Assembly: GCA_026214975.1 (NCBI GenBank)
Contig: CM047810.1
Span: 94,442,316-94,506,315 of the forward strand
Reading direction: 5' to 3'
DNA: 64,000 nucleotides
DNA from: Gentiana macrophylla
Lineage: Eukaryota; Streptophyta; Magnoliopsida; Gentianales; Gentianaceae
The translations under genes and the position numbers were made by a program. Shown one piece after another: positions 51,451 to 62,701 of this stretch; positions within the stretch are counted from its first letter, which is position 1; each line of letters starts with the position of its first letter. Under the pieces are notes generated by a model that was not told where the DNA came from, did not search any database, and saw nothing but the letters and a program-made list of their open reading frames with translations.

Positions 51451-52931
51451 TGTCACGGATTTTATCTAATGCAACAAACAAGTAATAAAATTTATAAATC
51501 CGGTATTCCCCAAGTGTAGGGATCGTAGTACAAGGATTAATACCGAAGTCGATCACAGGGAATCGAGGTATCTAGTTCATTAATTTTCCTAAGATTGATA
51601 CTACTATTATGAAAACCTAAAATAACAAAACGAAAAGATAAACTGGACAGAGGATTGTCAGCCCAAAGCCAGGAAAGATAATTAAGTAATCTAAAATAAC
51701 TCTAATCTATAAACTAAAAAGAAAATAACCTTCTAAGATAACAACGAAGAACAAGGCACAAAGATGATTTCAATTAATTTTAACGAAGAACAAGCTATGA
51801 TCCACCTATCTCGCAACTCTCAATTTCTACCCTAGATCGTTTAGTGAAGATTTAATAAAGATGTGGTTCACCTATCAAAGGTATGAATTCCTACTCTCGT
51901 AGATAATTCGCCTATTAATCTCTCATCTATCGATCTTAAAGATTAACGCTTCCAAAACAAATGTGTAAGATTTCTCAATCTAGCAACCTAGAAATTTAAC
52001 CTAGCAACTCTCGTTATTTTTAGGTTAAAAATCCAATCTTTACTACGGTGATCTAGGTCTAACAACGATTCTCATCAACGTTAAACATCAATAAGCAACA
52101 ATCCATCGATATAATTGCATAAATAATAATAAACATGATAAAGATACAAACTTTAAATAAAAACTCACAAAACAATCCAAGATTCGAAATCAAAACGCTG
52201 CTGAGAGTTGGCTTCACAAAGCTCGTTCTAGGCTTAGCCTTAGCTCATCGTTGGAATACAAATCATATAAATAAAAAGGAAGATAAAAAGATGTTTATGA
52301 TGGTGGGAAAACACAGCTAGGGCGCCCCTAATGGGCCTGGGGCGGCCAGGGATCGAATTGTGGTGTTTAGGGTTGCAGAAAACGCGTCTATTTATAAGTT
52401 TTTAGGTCGGTTTTAGCAAAGGCGGTGGCTGGACGCCCGTCCAGGGATTCTGGACGCCAGTCCAGCCCTCATAAAATCTTCGAGTCGGGCCGAGCTGGAT
52501 CAGACGCCCGTCTTATAGGTTTTTGGACGCTCGTTCACCAAATATCTGGCAATCCTGAATCAAAAGCTCTTCCTGGACGCCAGTCCAGGTTGAACGGAGA
52601 TAAACGCGCGTTTAGTTTTTCAAAGCTTCCTTATCTTCACTCCAAGTTCAATATGCATCTTTCTCTCCACTTAATCTTCAGTTGGACATCCCTTAAGCTC
52701 ATTCATTGCCATGCAAACGCACCTACAAGTTGATAGAAAAGTGCAAAGTGTAAAACCATACAAAAATCACCAATAAAACCACGTAATAAGCTCGATTTTG
52801 CATTTAAACCAATTTCATATGCATTCTCTCAATAAATCATTTAAACACTTACTTTTCTATAAAAATTAATAAAACACGAAGGAAATTGCTACGAAATAAT
52901 ATCATATATATCGTAAAAATCACCGTTAACA
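51451..52931 (-). repeat. Athila-derived 5' LTR
   Basis: 1481 bp, partner of 36061-37547. The minus-strand start is TGTTAACGGTGATTTT, and the end AAATCCGTGACA touches the PBS leader. Right flank TTAGT equals the left flank of the 3' LTR. Confidence 0.95.
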
Positions 52932-53290
52932 TTAGTCCTTAAGTTTAGGGCTTTAAGGGCCAGGGGCTCCAGAAAACGAACAGAGGGCAGATCGTCTACC
53001 CCAGGTTGGAGATCGACATAAACTCCTTCTCCAGCCATCGCGGTCAGCCTAGGTCTGGCGAAGAGGAGCTGGCTAGTTCGGCCATAGTGGCCTTGGGGTT
53101 GAGCACATGACGCTTAAATCAACCCGGATGTTATTCCACGTGTAGGATTACTGAACCATCTTAGGGAAAGAATCTCTAGTCTTAATGACTGTAATATTGA
53201 CATTAACTATGTCCATAATTATCTCTAAATTATAGGGATTAGTGCGTGTATATCCTTAGAGAATAATAATAAATCATAATACTTGCAAAG

Positions 53291-53958
53291 TGATGTGAGT
53301 TCAGATCCATTACCACCACCACCACACATCATGATCTTATGTCACCAATTCAAAGCCAAGGATCCGTTGGTAACTAGAGATGGACCACTGACCAAAGTTG
53401 CAACGCAAGAAGAGAGATGAAGCTTTATCTACATTGTTTATGCAGGAATTTGATGATGTTCACGAAGGAAAGGTCGAATGTGAGAAGTCGGTATTGCTCA
53501 TTGTTGCTGATGGATGTGGTTAGAGACGATTCAGTATTGAGTTTATTTTTAATAATAAAAGCCGCCCATAGGCCAAGTAGAAGCTTAGGAGTTTTTTTAA
53601 GTTATTTGTCCCACATCGGATTTTGGTTTTTATTTTCTTTAGTTGTAAGCCTATAAATAAGGCTTAGGAGTCTCTTTTCAACTACACATTATTCGTAATC
53701 ATTATAAAATTTCTTTTTGCATTGGCAAGAACAATTTGCTTTTTTAAGTTTACTTAATAAACTTAATCATTGAACATCAAATTCAAGAATTTGGCAATTC
53801 TTGAACGCTCACAAATCAGGGTTTCTTGGCGTGTCTCCAAGGGGTTTTGATCATTCCAAGGTTTTCAAGAATGTGTTTCTTGAAGGTTGAGGAGCCATAA
53901 AATCATGATAATTCTAGATCGTTCCAACGTGTACGTGATATTTAGGTATTCTGTATCA
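53291..53958 (+). mobile_element. Solo LTR (668 bp) inside the Tat-type LTR
   Basis: Starts TGATGTGAGTTC and ends CTGTATCA (TG...CA), with CAAAG on both sides (53286-53290 and 53959-53963), a perfect 5-bp target duplication. Inside lies 'tcccacatcgg' and a TATA-like 'gcctataaataagg' (about 53648), usual in plant LTR promoters. No partner LTR or interior was found, so this is a solo LTR formed by recombination between two LTRs. Orientation is inferred from the TATA position. Confidence 0.88.
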
Positions 53959-54146
53959 CAAAGCAAGAAATAGGGCGAGATGCTCCTATATAAACAACCC
54001 TAAGGAACTACGAAAGACATGATTCCAATTCAACTATTGGATACGTAGGCAACTCTCATAAATAACTTGAGAGCTTAGTCTAGAAATAAACAAAACATGT
54101 TCTACTTTGCCAAAACTAGGTCTTAGGGTTTACGGTCTTTATCACA

Positions 54147-54969
54147 TAGTAAGATTGACCAGATAACTCTTGGACGATTTCAAGATCGCCAACGAGGTGT
54201 ATACAATTTTTTTTAGAGTAGTGATAGTTCGATCCATAACAAAAAGGTCACACCAAAGTGCACAATACACTTTTGAAACATTGATTACGATGTGAGACCT
54301 ATTGAATGTGTCAGGTAAAAATCTATGGTGTAAAAGCATATTGTGGCACTTTGTTGTGCCTCAAACATTTCTCATTTTTATGGCTAGCCGGCTATGCTTC
54401 GAAAGCATGTGCGCACTCGTCAGCAGTCTCTAAAGAGTACCTGGAAGCTGTGGAGGATTTTTCACCTGGGTAGATTTGGCCGGCGTTACTAAGTCGTTGG
54501 GAGGTTCAACAAGAGGGATTTGTTAAGTGCAATGTAGATGCGTCTGTAGCGGAGTCTTCATTTTTTGAGACTGACAAGGATCTATCTTGGTAGCATTTTC
54601 TTGTCATTTTGACCTTGGCATTGCAGTGGAGTTATTGAAACTGAGAGCAATTATCTATAGCACTGGTGAAGGGCCACAAATTGGCCGGAATGTTAGATTT
54701 CATTATTGAGAGTATCTGCATTATTTGGCGGTTCGGCTGGTCATTATCCGATCTCGCGTATTGAATTTTCTAACTGCCAGCTGGTAGTCTATTTAATAGG
54801 CTATCATTACTGTTGCGGGATAGGAGGCGGTTTCCTCGCTTTTCAAAGCTGACGTCGTTACACGTCTGGAGCGGGTTATAATCTATCCTTTCATATCGAC
54901 TTTCCCTCTTCCCCCACTTGCTATTAAACTGAAGATCTTCTCTCAAAACTGCATTTTTCAAGTAAGCAT
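54147..54969. other. Post-LTR tract and decayed RNase H-like fragment
   Basis: 54147-54194 is similar to the sequence that follows the inverted LTR at 62702, then the similarity ends. Around 54500-54560 the plus strand reads WEVQQEGFVKCNVDAS, a block at the start of RNase H-like domains (RVT_3 type) found in non-LTR retroelement-derived plant proteins; the remainder is broken. Nothing else is recognised. Confidence 0.5.
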
Positions 54970-57134
54970 TTGTCCTTCTTTCTAATTTCATACTTTTTCC
55001 CGGTTGATGAGGCAAATACTGCGTCCAGTAGTTCACTTGAAAAAGAATTTGAGTCTCATTCTGAGTGGAAAAACGAAGTTAACCAACCGTTTATCCAATT
55101 TGGGGGCCCAATAGACGTTCCTGCCCTTAACACAATCGCTGCTCGCGGCAATATCGAGCAGATCGTTACCGACCATTTCTTCTATCCCATCCCGGCATTA
55201 TTCAGCCTTTTGATTTACTTCCTTGCATCAGTGTCTCAGAGCTCATATGACTGCTAGGATGGCTATAGGTTGATTTGGCGTTAGATCCAAAATTACCCAG
55301 GATGACATCCTGGAGACCTGTAATACAGATCATATTGATATGGATCATTATGCTCCCCTGCTGCCTGGGGGAGCGCATATGTATGCTCATCAGCCCCACA
55401 GGGGGTATCAGATCGTGTACAGGAGCACTTTACCTCGTGGTTTGAGGACCCTGCTCGCCTCGCTTCCTTTCCGCTCGAGGCATTATAACATGTGTTGCTC
55501 TGATCGCCCCTAACGGAGTTAGGGCGATCATAGTTTTTACGATCTTTTGTAGGCTGATGGACGTCGAGTTCTCCGTAAATTTATTTAGGATGTTTTACCT
55601 GCATAAAAAGGTCAGAAACCTTAACGGATGGTACTATTTCCCGGGCCGAACAGACCACCGTAGGGGGGTCACCATACTATCTAAAGGGAAGTCTTCCATT
55701 CACGAGTGGAAGAACCATTTCTTTTTCATCCTTCACGACGGACACCCTGAACTGGCTGGCTGGAACTACCTTCAGCTTCCATCTGATGTGTGTCCCACTG
55801 AGGTTGGTGAGCTCTTGCTGGACGATATTGCCAATGCCAACGTTCTTCTCGATTTGAGTATTGGCCGGCCGAACTGATAGAAGCTGCTCGCTTATCCGAT
55901 TCCGGTCCGGTGCCTTAACTAAGGCTTACTCAGGAAGAGTGTAACAACTATAGGAACCTGTTTGTGCTTTTACTTTTCATGTATGATTTTTAGCTTCTGT
56001 TTTCTTTCTTGTCGCTGTTTGACTCTACTTCTTCTTTCGTGGCCGATATTGCTGACATCTTTGAACAGGCGTTTGAGGGGGATGAGGAGGTTGTGCCTGA
56101 ACAGAACGAACCCCTTCAGGATCTGGAGGCTCCTAGGGATGACGCTGAGCAAGAGCCTGTTCTAGAGAATCCTGAGTTCAATATTGAGGCTCACATAAAT
56201 TCAAAGCAGACGATCCAAATTACGCACACAACAAGAGATCGAACAGAGGATGATAACTCGATCATCCTTGATGTCTCTCGATGTCGGTGAATCGCTCGAT
56301 AACGCCCCGATCCAGGCAAACAACCTAGGTCCGCCAGAGGCCTCTCGAGGGGACATCCGGTTCTTCGCCGAGTTCCTCATGGAACCGCCTGACAAAGATC
56401 CGCCTCTATTGTAAGTTCTTCGTATTTTACTCTTTTCATGTTTTCTATCTTTGAACTGTACTGACCCTATTCGCTTTATTTTGTCATTTCCAGGTGGTTA
56501 AGGCTGGGAAGGAGGTTCTTCATCGGCTCAACGATTTCTCCACCCAAAAGGCCTCTCTGGAGAAGTGAATTGATGATCTGTCCGCCAGACGCAACAAGCA
56601 CAAAGACGAGTCTTTGTCCAAGGATGCTCAGATCGCTAAGATGGAGAAGGTTATGCAGGCTCAGCAAGCCGAGCTAAAGGAGCGTCAAGATCGCCGCGGG
56701 CCAGCAGGAGGAGGCCTTGGCCAAACTCCGTGCTGATCGCAATAGACTAGAGGCTGAGATGCCAGCTTGGATCGCTCAAGTTGTTCATGAGCACAAGAGC
56801 TCAGCCCACTTCACTGGAGCTCTAAATGTCCTACTTGGCTCAATTCTAAGCCATGGGTACACCTTAGGTGTTAATCAAAGCTAAAGAGCGCTGCCCTCAC
56901 TGCGGTATTTCCGATCTTCAGCAGGAAGGCTCTGCAAGCCGGGTGGCAATTAGTCGCACTGTGCCAGGCTTAGAGAATTTCAAGTCGGTGAGGACTTGGT
57001 CGAGAAATATGGTCGCGCACCGCCGCCCATCGACCATCACATCCTCGGCTCGCTTTAGCACTTCTACAGACCAAAGCACCAAGATTTTGCCGCCAACTCT
57101 TAGAACCAATTTGTTTTTGCTTTCAAAAATGTAA
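54970..57134 (+). pseudogene. Antisense ORF of the Tat element, Transposase_28-like, with introns
   Basis: Plus-strand frames on the strand opposite to the Tat gag-pol: 55557-55877 (LNGWYYFPGR... EWKNHFFFILHDGHPELAG), 56009-56290 (acidic, EVVPEQNEPLQDLEAPRDD) and a charged, coiled-coil-like stretch from about 56494 to 56870. Tat elements often carry such an extra antisense gene after integrase (Pfam 'putative gypsy type transposon'); function unknown. At 56411-56493 there is a standard intron, GTAAGT ... TTTCCAG, 83 bp, and acceptor-like sites at about 55551 (tttgtag) and 56067 (aacag), so the gene is likely spliced. The WYYF..W..FFF pattern is the reason for the family call. Some frames have stops. 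Confidence 0.7.
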
Positions 57135-57659
57135 TAATTTCAAACTACTTACTTTCTACTTTGACTATTTGTGCCCTTTGGGTACTTGTTCAGAAAGACT
57201 TCCTTCTTGGTGCTCAGCCATTTATTGTTTTGTCTTTGTTTTTGTCATTGCTTTTTGTTTTGAGGCTTCATTTTAAGGCTAGCTACGGCCTCAAGAACAT
57301 TCATTTGAAAGTCCGCTGAGTGATGTTTTCCAGTTGTAAGCACGGATCGCTTGTCCCGCAGACTTGAGAGAGTATTTCAAATCGCCCAAGTATTTTAGAT
57401 CTTATCGCCTAGATTATAAATAATCCATTGTCTTTGATCGCTAATCGCCTGAGCAAGATAGATTACCTCGATTGACCAAAGTTTCGGAGTCGCCGGGCTT
57501 CAAATTATTTGAGTTCGCTCTTTGCCTAATTTTACTGTGACCGACCTGCGGCTCATATCGGTGAGTCTGTCCTGCAGACTTAGAGTTTTTTGCAAACTTT
57601 TTTTGAGACCGACTAGCGGCTCAGTTCGTTGAGTTTGTCCTGCAGACTTCGTCTGAAAC
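57135..57659 (+). other. Non-coding spacer with degenerate short repeats
   Basis: Between the antisense ORF and the Tat integrase end. 'tgtcctgcagactt' recurs with small changes at about 57352, 57566 and 57636, and 'gcggctca' repeats nearby, suggesting decayed tandem copies. No gene. Confidence 0.55.
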
Positions 57660-58461
57660 TGAACGCCGATCTTCTGAGTAGAGCGCTATTCACGGCGAGG
57701 ATAGGCCAATCTCAGCAGGAATCGCCGCCACGCCCATAGGCCAGCCAAGGAGTTTCTCCAGTGGTCGAGTTGAGGGTTGTTTGGTACGCCTATAAGATAT
57801 TAGGTAAGTGCTCGGTCCAACTTTCCCTTTCTTCCTCCAGACGTTTCTTCAGCCCTGTCTTGATTTGCATGTTGGTCTGTTCGACCTAGCCATTGGCTTA
57901 GGGATAACCCACTGAGGTGAAGTGTTGGGCTATGTGCAACTCGGCACACCATTCTCTGACGATTCTATCTTCAAATTGAGTTCCGTTGTGTGAAATTAAA
58001 GTTTTTGGTATTCCATAACTGCACACTATGTTCTTCCACAGGAACTTTTGTATCTGCTTTCCGATTATGGTAGCCAGTGGTTCAGCTTCAACCCATTCGG
58101 TGAAATAGTCCACTGCTACGATGAGGAATCGGACGTTTCCTGGAGCCCTTGGGAGTGGCCCTACTAGATCTACCCCCCATTGGTCGAAAGGCCAAGAGGA
58201 TACCACCGGAATCATGTCTTGGGACGCTTGATGTGACAAGTTATCATGCACCTGACATGATTTGCATTTTTCCACCAAATCCCTAGAATCCTCCAACATT
58301 GTGGGCCAATAATAACCGAACAGCCTGCACTTCCTTGTCAAGGTCCGGGCTCCAAGATGATTTCCACAAATGCCCAAGTGTATCTCTCTGAGAAGGTAGT
58401 TCCCTTCTTCACTTGTTACGCATCTAACCCATGATGCTATATACGACCTGCGATAGAGCAC
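57660..58461 (-). pseudogene. Tat integrase
   Basis: The frame 57898-58461 starts with the N-terminal zinc-binding part (EIHLGICGNHLGARTLTRK, CKSCQVHDNLSH), then WGVDLVGPLP (first catalytic Asp), a VAVDYFTEWVEAEPL block, and ISHNGTQF, where the second Asp reads His. It stops at 57898, inside the core, and the same strand continues through ANGQVEQTNMQIKTGLKKRL (Glu of DDE) to about 57660 in the same frame after the stop. An altered second acid and the stop make it inactive. Confidence 0.88.
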
Positions 58462-58725
58462 CTATTCGAACAACGAATATCTGGTCGCTAAGAGTTTTAT
58501 CTTCCTAGCTTGAATTCTATCTTGAGGCAAAATGTTGTCTCTGAGAAAGGAAACGATAGGATCCATCCACGCATCGACTGCCTAATTGGTCGAACGATCA
58601 CGATTGTAGCTTCTCTCCTTCAAGAGCTCCACCAGCACTTTCTTTTCTGATACAAAGTTTGAGGCCAATTTTGACAAGGCATCTGCCCTTCTGTTCTCAG
58701 TTCGGGGTATTTGGTCGACCTAGAC

Positions 58726-59206
58726 CTATTGAAACTTTTCCAGCAGAGTTCTAGCTGTTGTTAAGTATTTCTTCATGGGTTCATCTTTAGCATCATACTC
58801 CCCGTTTATATGGTTTACCACGAGCTGCGAGTCACTGTACACCTGCAACTTCTCTGCCCCAAGCTTGTTCGCCAACTTAAGCCCTGTAATTAAGGCTTCA
58901 TACTCTGCTTCATTATTGGTGGCCTTGAAATCAAACCTTAATGCATAGGGGAACTCTTCCTTTTGGATCGATTTAGTAGGAGACTCCGCCGCTTCCATCT
59001 TTGTTTGTCGCACCATCAACGCATGTGTTCCATTTATTTACCTCCTGCTCTGGCTGATCGTCATCTAGGCGAATAGCTATCCCTTCGGCCAAGAAGTCTG
59101 CTAGGGCCTGTGCTTTGATGGTAGTTCGAGGACGGAAATCGATGTCATATTCCGCCAGATGGACGACCCACTTTGCTAACCTGCCTGAGGTTTCTGGTCG
59201 CCCCAA
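58726..59206 (-). pseudogene. Tat archaeal-type RNase H (second)
   Basis: Two overlapping frames: 58973-59206 contains the linker and first strand (NTCVDGATNKDGSGG, D of the fold), then 58726-59019 contains ATNNEAEYEALITGLKLANKLG (E) and QVYSDSQLVVNHINGEYDAKDE (second D). The three acids are present, but a frame shift lies between the first strand and the rest. This domain is specific to the Tat lineage. Confidence 0.88.
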
Positions 59207-59209
59207 GAT

Positions 59210-60300
59210 CTATCGTAATGGCTGATATGTGATTACTGTAATCGGATGTGCTTGGAAGTAAGGTCTCAACTTCCGTGAAGCATGTACTAACGCTAACGCC
59301 AACTTTTCTACATTCGAATATCTTACCTCTGGTCCATGGAGCGCTTTACTTACGCCTTGTTCTTTAACTAGTACTGCGGTCAGCACTTCTTCACACACCG
59401 CCAAGTAGATGAACAAAGGTTCTCCTACCTGAGGAGTAGTCAAAGTGGGCAGTTCATCTAAGTACACCTTCAGTTCGTCGAGTGCCCTCTGACTTTGGTC
59501 ATCCCAATTAAAAGGGCTAGCTCTTCTAAGATTTTGAAGAAAGGTAAAGCACGCTGTGCTGATCTCGATAAAAATCTATTCAAGGCTGCTATTCGTCTTG
59601 TCAAACGTTGTACATCTTTGATATTTTTTGGTGGAGACATGGTCTTTAATGCATCGATCTTATTTGGATTTGCACTAATTCCGTCTCTGGATATCATGTA
59701 TCCTAGGAATTTCCCTTATCTGACCCCAAATGTACATTTATTTGGGTTAAGCTTCATTTGAGTTTTCCTTAGAACTCCAAACACTTCTCTGACATCTTTT
59801 AAGTATTAATCAAGAGACCTACTCTTGATCAGGAGGTCATCCACGTACACCTCCATACATCTTCCGATCTGCTCGCAAATATTGTGTTGATGTTACTTTG
59901 GTAAGTTGCTCCGGCATTTTTCAATCCGAAGGCATAGTGACGAGCAAGACGCCCAAACTCGCTACAAAGGCCGCTTTTCTCGTGATCTTCCGGGTCCATA
60001 ACGACCGATGGTAACCTCTCAGACGATCAAAAATGCGAACACTTAATATCCTATTGTTGAATCCACCAGACGATCAATCTTAGGTAGGGCATAACAATCT
60101 TTAGGACATGCCTTGTTGAGATCCGTGAAATCCACACACATTCTCCAACTCCCATCGGGCTTCTTGACTAGTACGGGGTTTGCTAGCCATTGTGGATATA
60201 TAACTTCTTTAACAATGTTGGCTTGCAACAATTTCGTTACTTCTTGCTTGATGGCTGAGATGCGTTCAGGGGGCAAAATGTCTTTTCTTTTGGCAAACAA
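59210..60300 (-). pseudogene. Tat reverse transcriptase and first RNase H
   Basis: 60043-60300: start of RT (QEVTKLLQANIVKEVIYPQW, MCVDFTDLNKACPKDCYALP). Around 59815 the strand reads MEVYVDDLLIKSR, the catalytic YVDD. 59470-59697: RT thumb (ISRDGISANPNKIDAL). 59210-59467: first RNase H, with LFIYLAVCEEVLTAVLVKE, where the expected acid is absent as in other Tat elements. The region 59700-60042 has broken frames, so the enzyme is dead. Confidence 0.88.
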
Positions 60301-60802
60301 AGCTTCTCGCCGGATCTATATTCAACCTATGAATCGCCAGATCGGGATACCTCGCATATCTTCCGCTTTTATGCGAACACATCTCTCAATTCTCTCAAAA
60401 GGTTTATCATGGTTTCTTGTGCGAGGCCGAATCCACGCCCCACATTAATCGCCGAATCTTCTTGTTCATCCATATGTTTAACAACCTCTATCCGGTCTTC
60501 GATAACCAACTCTCTTCATCTTCATGGGAGCAGCTTCTTCAACACTCACTGTTGAACCATTATTTTGCCATTTATTGTAGCTAAATAACAACTCCTGGCT
60601 GTTTCCACATCTCCTCTGATCTCTATCGAACCTTCATCCGTTGGAATTTCATGCTGATGTGAGCTGGTGAGATTACAGCTTAGAGATCGATAAGGCCGGT
60701 CTTCCTATAATCACGTTAGGCGTCGATGGTGCCTTTACCACCATATAGTCTACCATTGTGGTCCTACCTTTGCCCCTTCTCCCAAGGTAGTAAGGAGTTT
60801 GA

Positions 60803-61045
60803 TCACCCCCAAAGGTGTAATGGGGTCTGCATAAACGAATGCAGGGGCTGAAACAAGATCAAGTCAGCATCCTTTAGTTTCATCGCTCTGAACACATAGT
60901 AGTAGAGGACGTTCACAACACTGCCAGTATCTATGCATATTCGCTTTATCCGATTTTTGCTGATCACGGCCTCTATCACCAATCCTTCATTTTTGACTGC
61001 CAATGGTAGTGAATCTCTTGGACCATATGCGACTTCCCCTGACAT
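60803..61045 (-). pseudogene. Tat aspartic protease
   Basis: Contains RICIDTGSVVNVLYYYVFRAM, with the catalytic Asp-Thr-Gly of retroelement proteases intact and the following Tat-typical 'NVLY' run. It starts in the frame that overlaps the end of gag (60976-61467) and breaks down near 60803. It would release gag and pol products. Confidence 0.85.
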
Positions 61046-62627
61046 CCTTTGCCTTTTGTTCGCAGATGTAGGGGCAGTAGACCTACGCTGCTCGTGTCTT
61101 CAACTCTTTGTACATTGTTCGGCCCTCCCGAGATAGTGTTGATCATATTCACAGGGCGGTTATCCCTATGACCATCAGGATCTGGGGAATGATCCCTTCT
61201 CCTCCAATATTCCTCTCGGTTATCTCTGTCGTTGTTATTCCGACACTTAAATTTACGTCGACCCCGTGGTTCATCCTGTTGAGACCGATCTATGACCTCA
61301 TCCAGCTTTCCTTTCATTACGGCCGCATCAATATCTATGATTAAATCTTTGCATTGTTCTGAATCATGCCCAACGTCCTGGTGATATTTACAATATTTGT
61401 TGGGGTTTCTTCTTCTCTCCGGTCCTCTCATTGGGGTGGAGTCTTGGCGATGCCTTTTCTTTTGCATGATTGCAAGGACTGCTCACGAGACCTATTCAAA
61501 TGGATGAAGTCTCTCGCCCCACAGAGCTCTCTTTTTTCCTAGCCGATCGAGAGATAGGCGCAGCTTACTCGATCCTGCATCGATTTTCTTTCTTGTCTGA
61601 TCTATTTTCGCCTTATTCTTCTTTACTTCCCTCTTCTCGTCTCTCTCTGAGTCGGTTTGCTTCTTCCCTTTGACAATGTTTATAGGTCACGTCCAGGCAT
61701 TCTTCCATTATTCGAGGGAGTTTACTATTTAACTTTGCGTGCAGCCGCCTTTCTTGTAGACCTGCTACGAAAGAAGCAACCAACAGCCGATTATCAGTGT
61801 CCTATACCTGTGCAGATCTTCATTAAAACGCTTTACGAAGTGCAGTACGGACTCATCATGCCTTTGCTTCAAAGTTAACAAATGGGTCTAATTCCTCTGG
61901 AATGGTCAAGCTGCGATGAAAGCATGAACGAACTTCCGAGTTAAGGTTCCAAAATCGGAGATCGACCTAGGGGGAATCTTGTTGAACCATTCTCTGGATC
62001 TTCCTGTTAGGAGTGCATGGAAGGCTTTTCACTTCATCTCATCTAAGGCATTGTATAGGTTCATGTGTGAGATATACTGATGCATGTGATTATAAGGATC
62101 CTTGGATCCATCATAAGAGTCGATCTTCGGGATCTGAACCCCGCTGGTCGGGGATAATTGTCTATGTGCTCGGTGAACGGTGACACACATAGCGCTTCTT
62201 TCCGATCGTCGCCGAGCAGAAGGCCCAGCTTCGCCTTAGCCGTGTCATTAGGTGGGCGTGTATTCTCGTATTCCGTGGGAGCACTTGACTCTACGATCTC
62301 TGGCTTTTTAGGGGTTTGTTGCAGGAGATTTGTTTATGGTATTTCCAGTGGATCTCTTCCTTTGAGTGTTTCGTCCAGGATTGCCTTTATAGTGGAATTG
62401 TCCAAATTTTTCAAAGCCTCAACCAATGCCTGATTGGCTGGGTCTTGAAGGACTGGATCAGATTGATCTTCAGTAGTATTCGCTCTTTTCTGGGCTTCTC
62501 CTTGCGTGGTTGAAGCTGTTCCACCCTGTTGGGTGGGATCCTTAGGATCTGCGGTCCTCTTGCCAGTATTCTTTGGTGGTGCCATGACTATTTCAAGGAA
62601 TCTGGGGTGGTTTCGATCAATTATCAT
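60976..62627 (-). pseudogene. Tat gag
   Basis: N-terminal frame 62334-62627 (a Lys/Thr-rich start then NLDNSTIKAILDETLKG). The middle (61468-62333) is in broken frames. The C-terminal frame 60976-61467 has a zinc knuckle, CKYHQDVGHDSEQC (CX3HX4HX4C, the form typical of Tat), followed by Arg/Asp-rich text. The gag coats the RNA in the particle. Confidence 0.82.
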
Positions 62628-62701
62628 TAGAAAGACCCTCTTTCTAGCACCAATTGACGATGCTGGAAATCGTCCAAGAGTTAATACGGGTCAATCTTCT
62701 A

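Larger units (their letters stand above)
36061..52931 (-). mobile_element. Athila-derived LTR retrotransposon, nonautonomous, with nested insertion
   Basis: LTRs 36061-37547 (3') and 51451-52931 (5') are direct repeats of about 1.48 kb, starting TGTTAACG and ending CCGTGACA on the minus strand. TTAGT flanks both sides (36056-36060, 52932-52936), a perfect 5-bp target duplication. On the minus strand the 5' LTR is followed by TGGCGCCGTTGCGAGGAATC, an Asp-tRNA-type PBS usual in Athila, and the 3' LTR is preceded by a polypurine tract (agtgtgggggagt). A marker 'ggcgcttgttgggaggcaac' (39139-39160 region) is characteristic of Athila. Without the nested SIRE-like insert (8885 bp) it is 7986 bp, shorter than typical Athila. 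It lacks protease, RT and most RNase H, so it cannot move alone. Confidence 0.93.
35998..54146 (+). mobile_element. 600-bp Tat-type LTR split into three pieces by two nested insertions
   Basis: Pieces 35998-36060 (63 bp), 52937-53290 (354 bp) and 53964-54146 (183 bp) add up to 600 bp. Joined, they match, reverse complemented, the 601-bp LTR at 62702-63302: start TGATGATA.CC, 'gagttacgccacgtgtcactc', 'ctgttcgttttctgg', 'aaccctaa', end TTTATCACA. A polypurine tract precedes the first piece and sequence resembling the region after the other LTR (54147-54194) follows the last piece. The gaps are filled by the Athila-derived element and a solo LTR, each with an exact target duplication. In between, the LTR sequence continues without loss. 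Confidence 0.92.

Noticed and set aside
53417..53656. 79-codon plus frame
   Set aside because: It lies wholly inside the solo LTR and has no coding resemblance.
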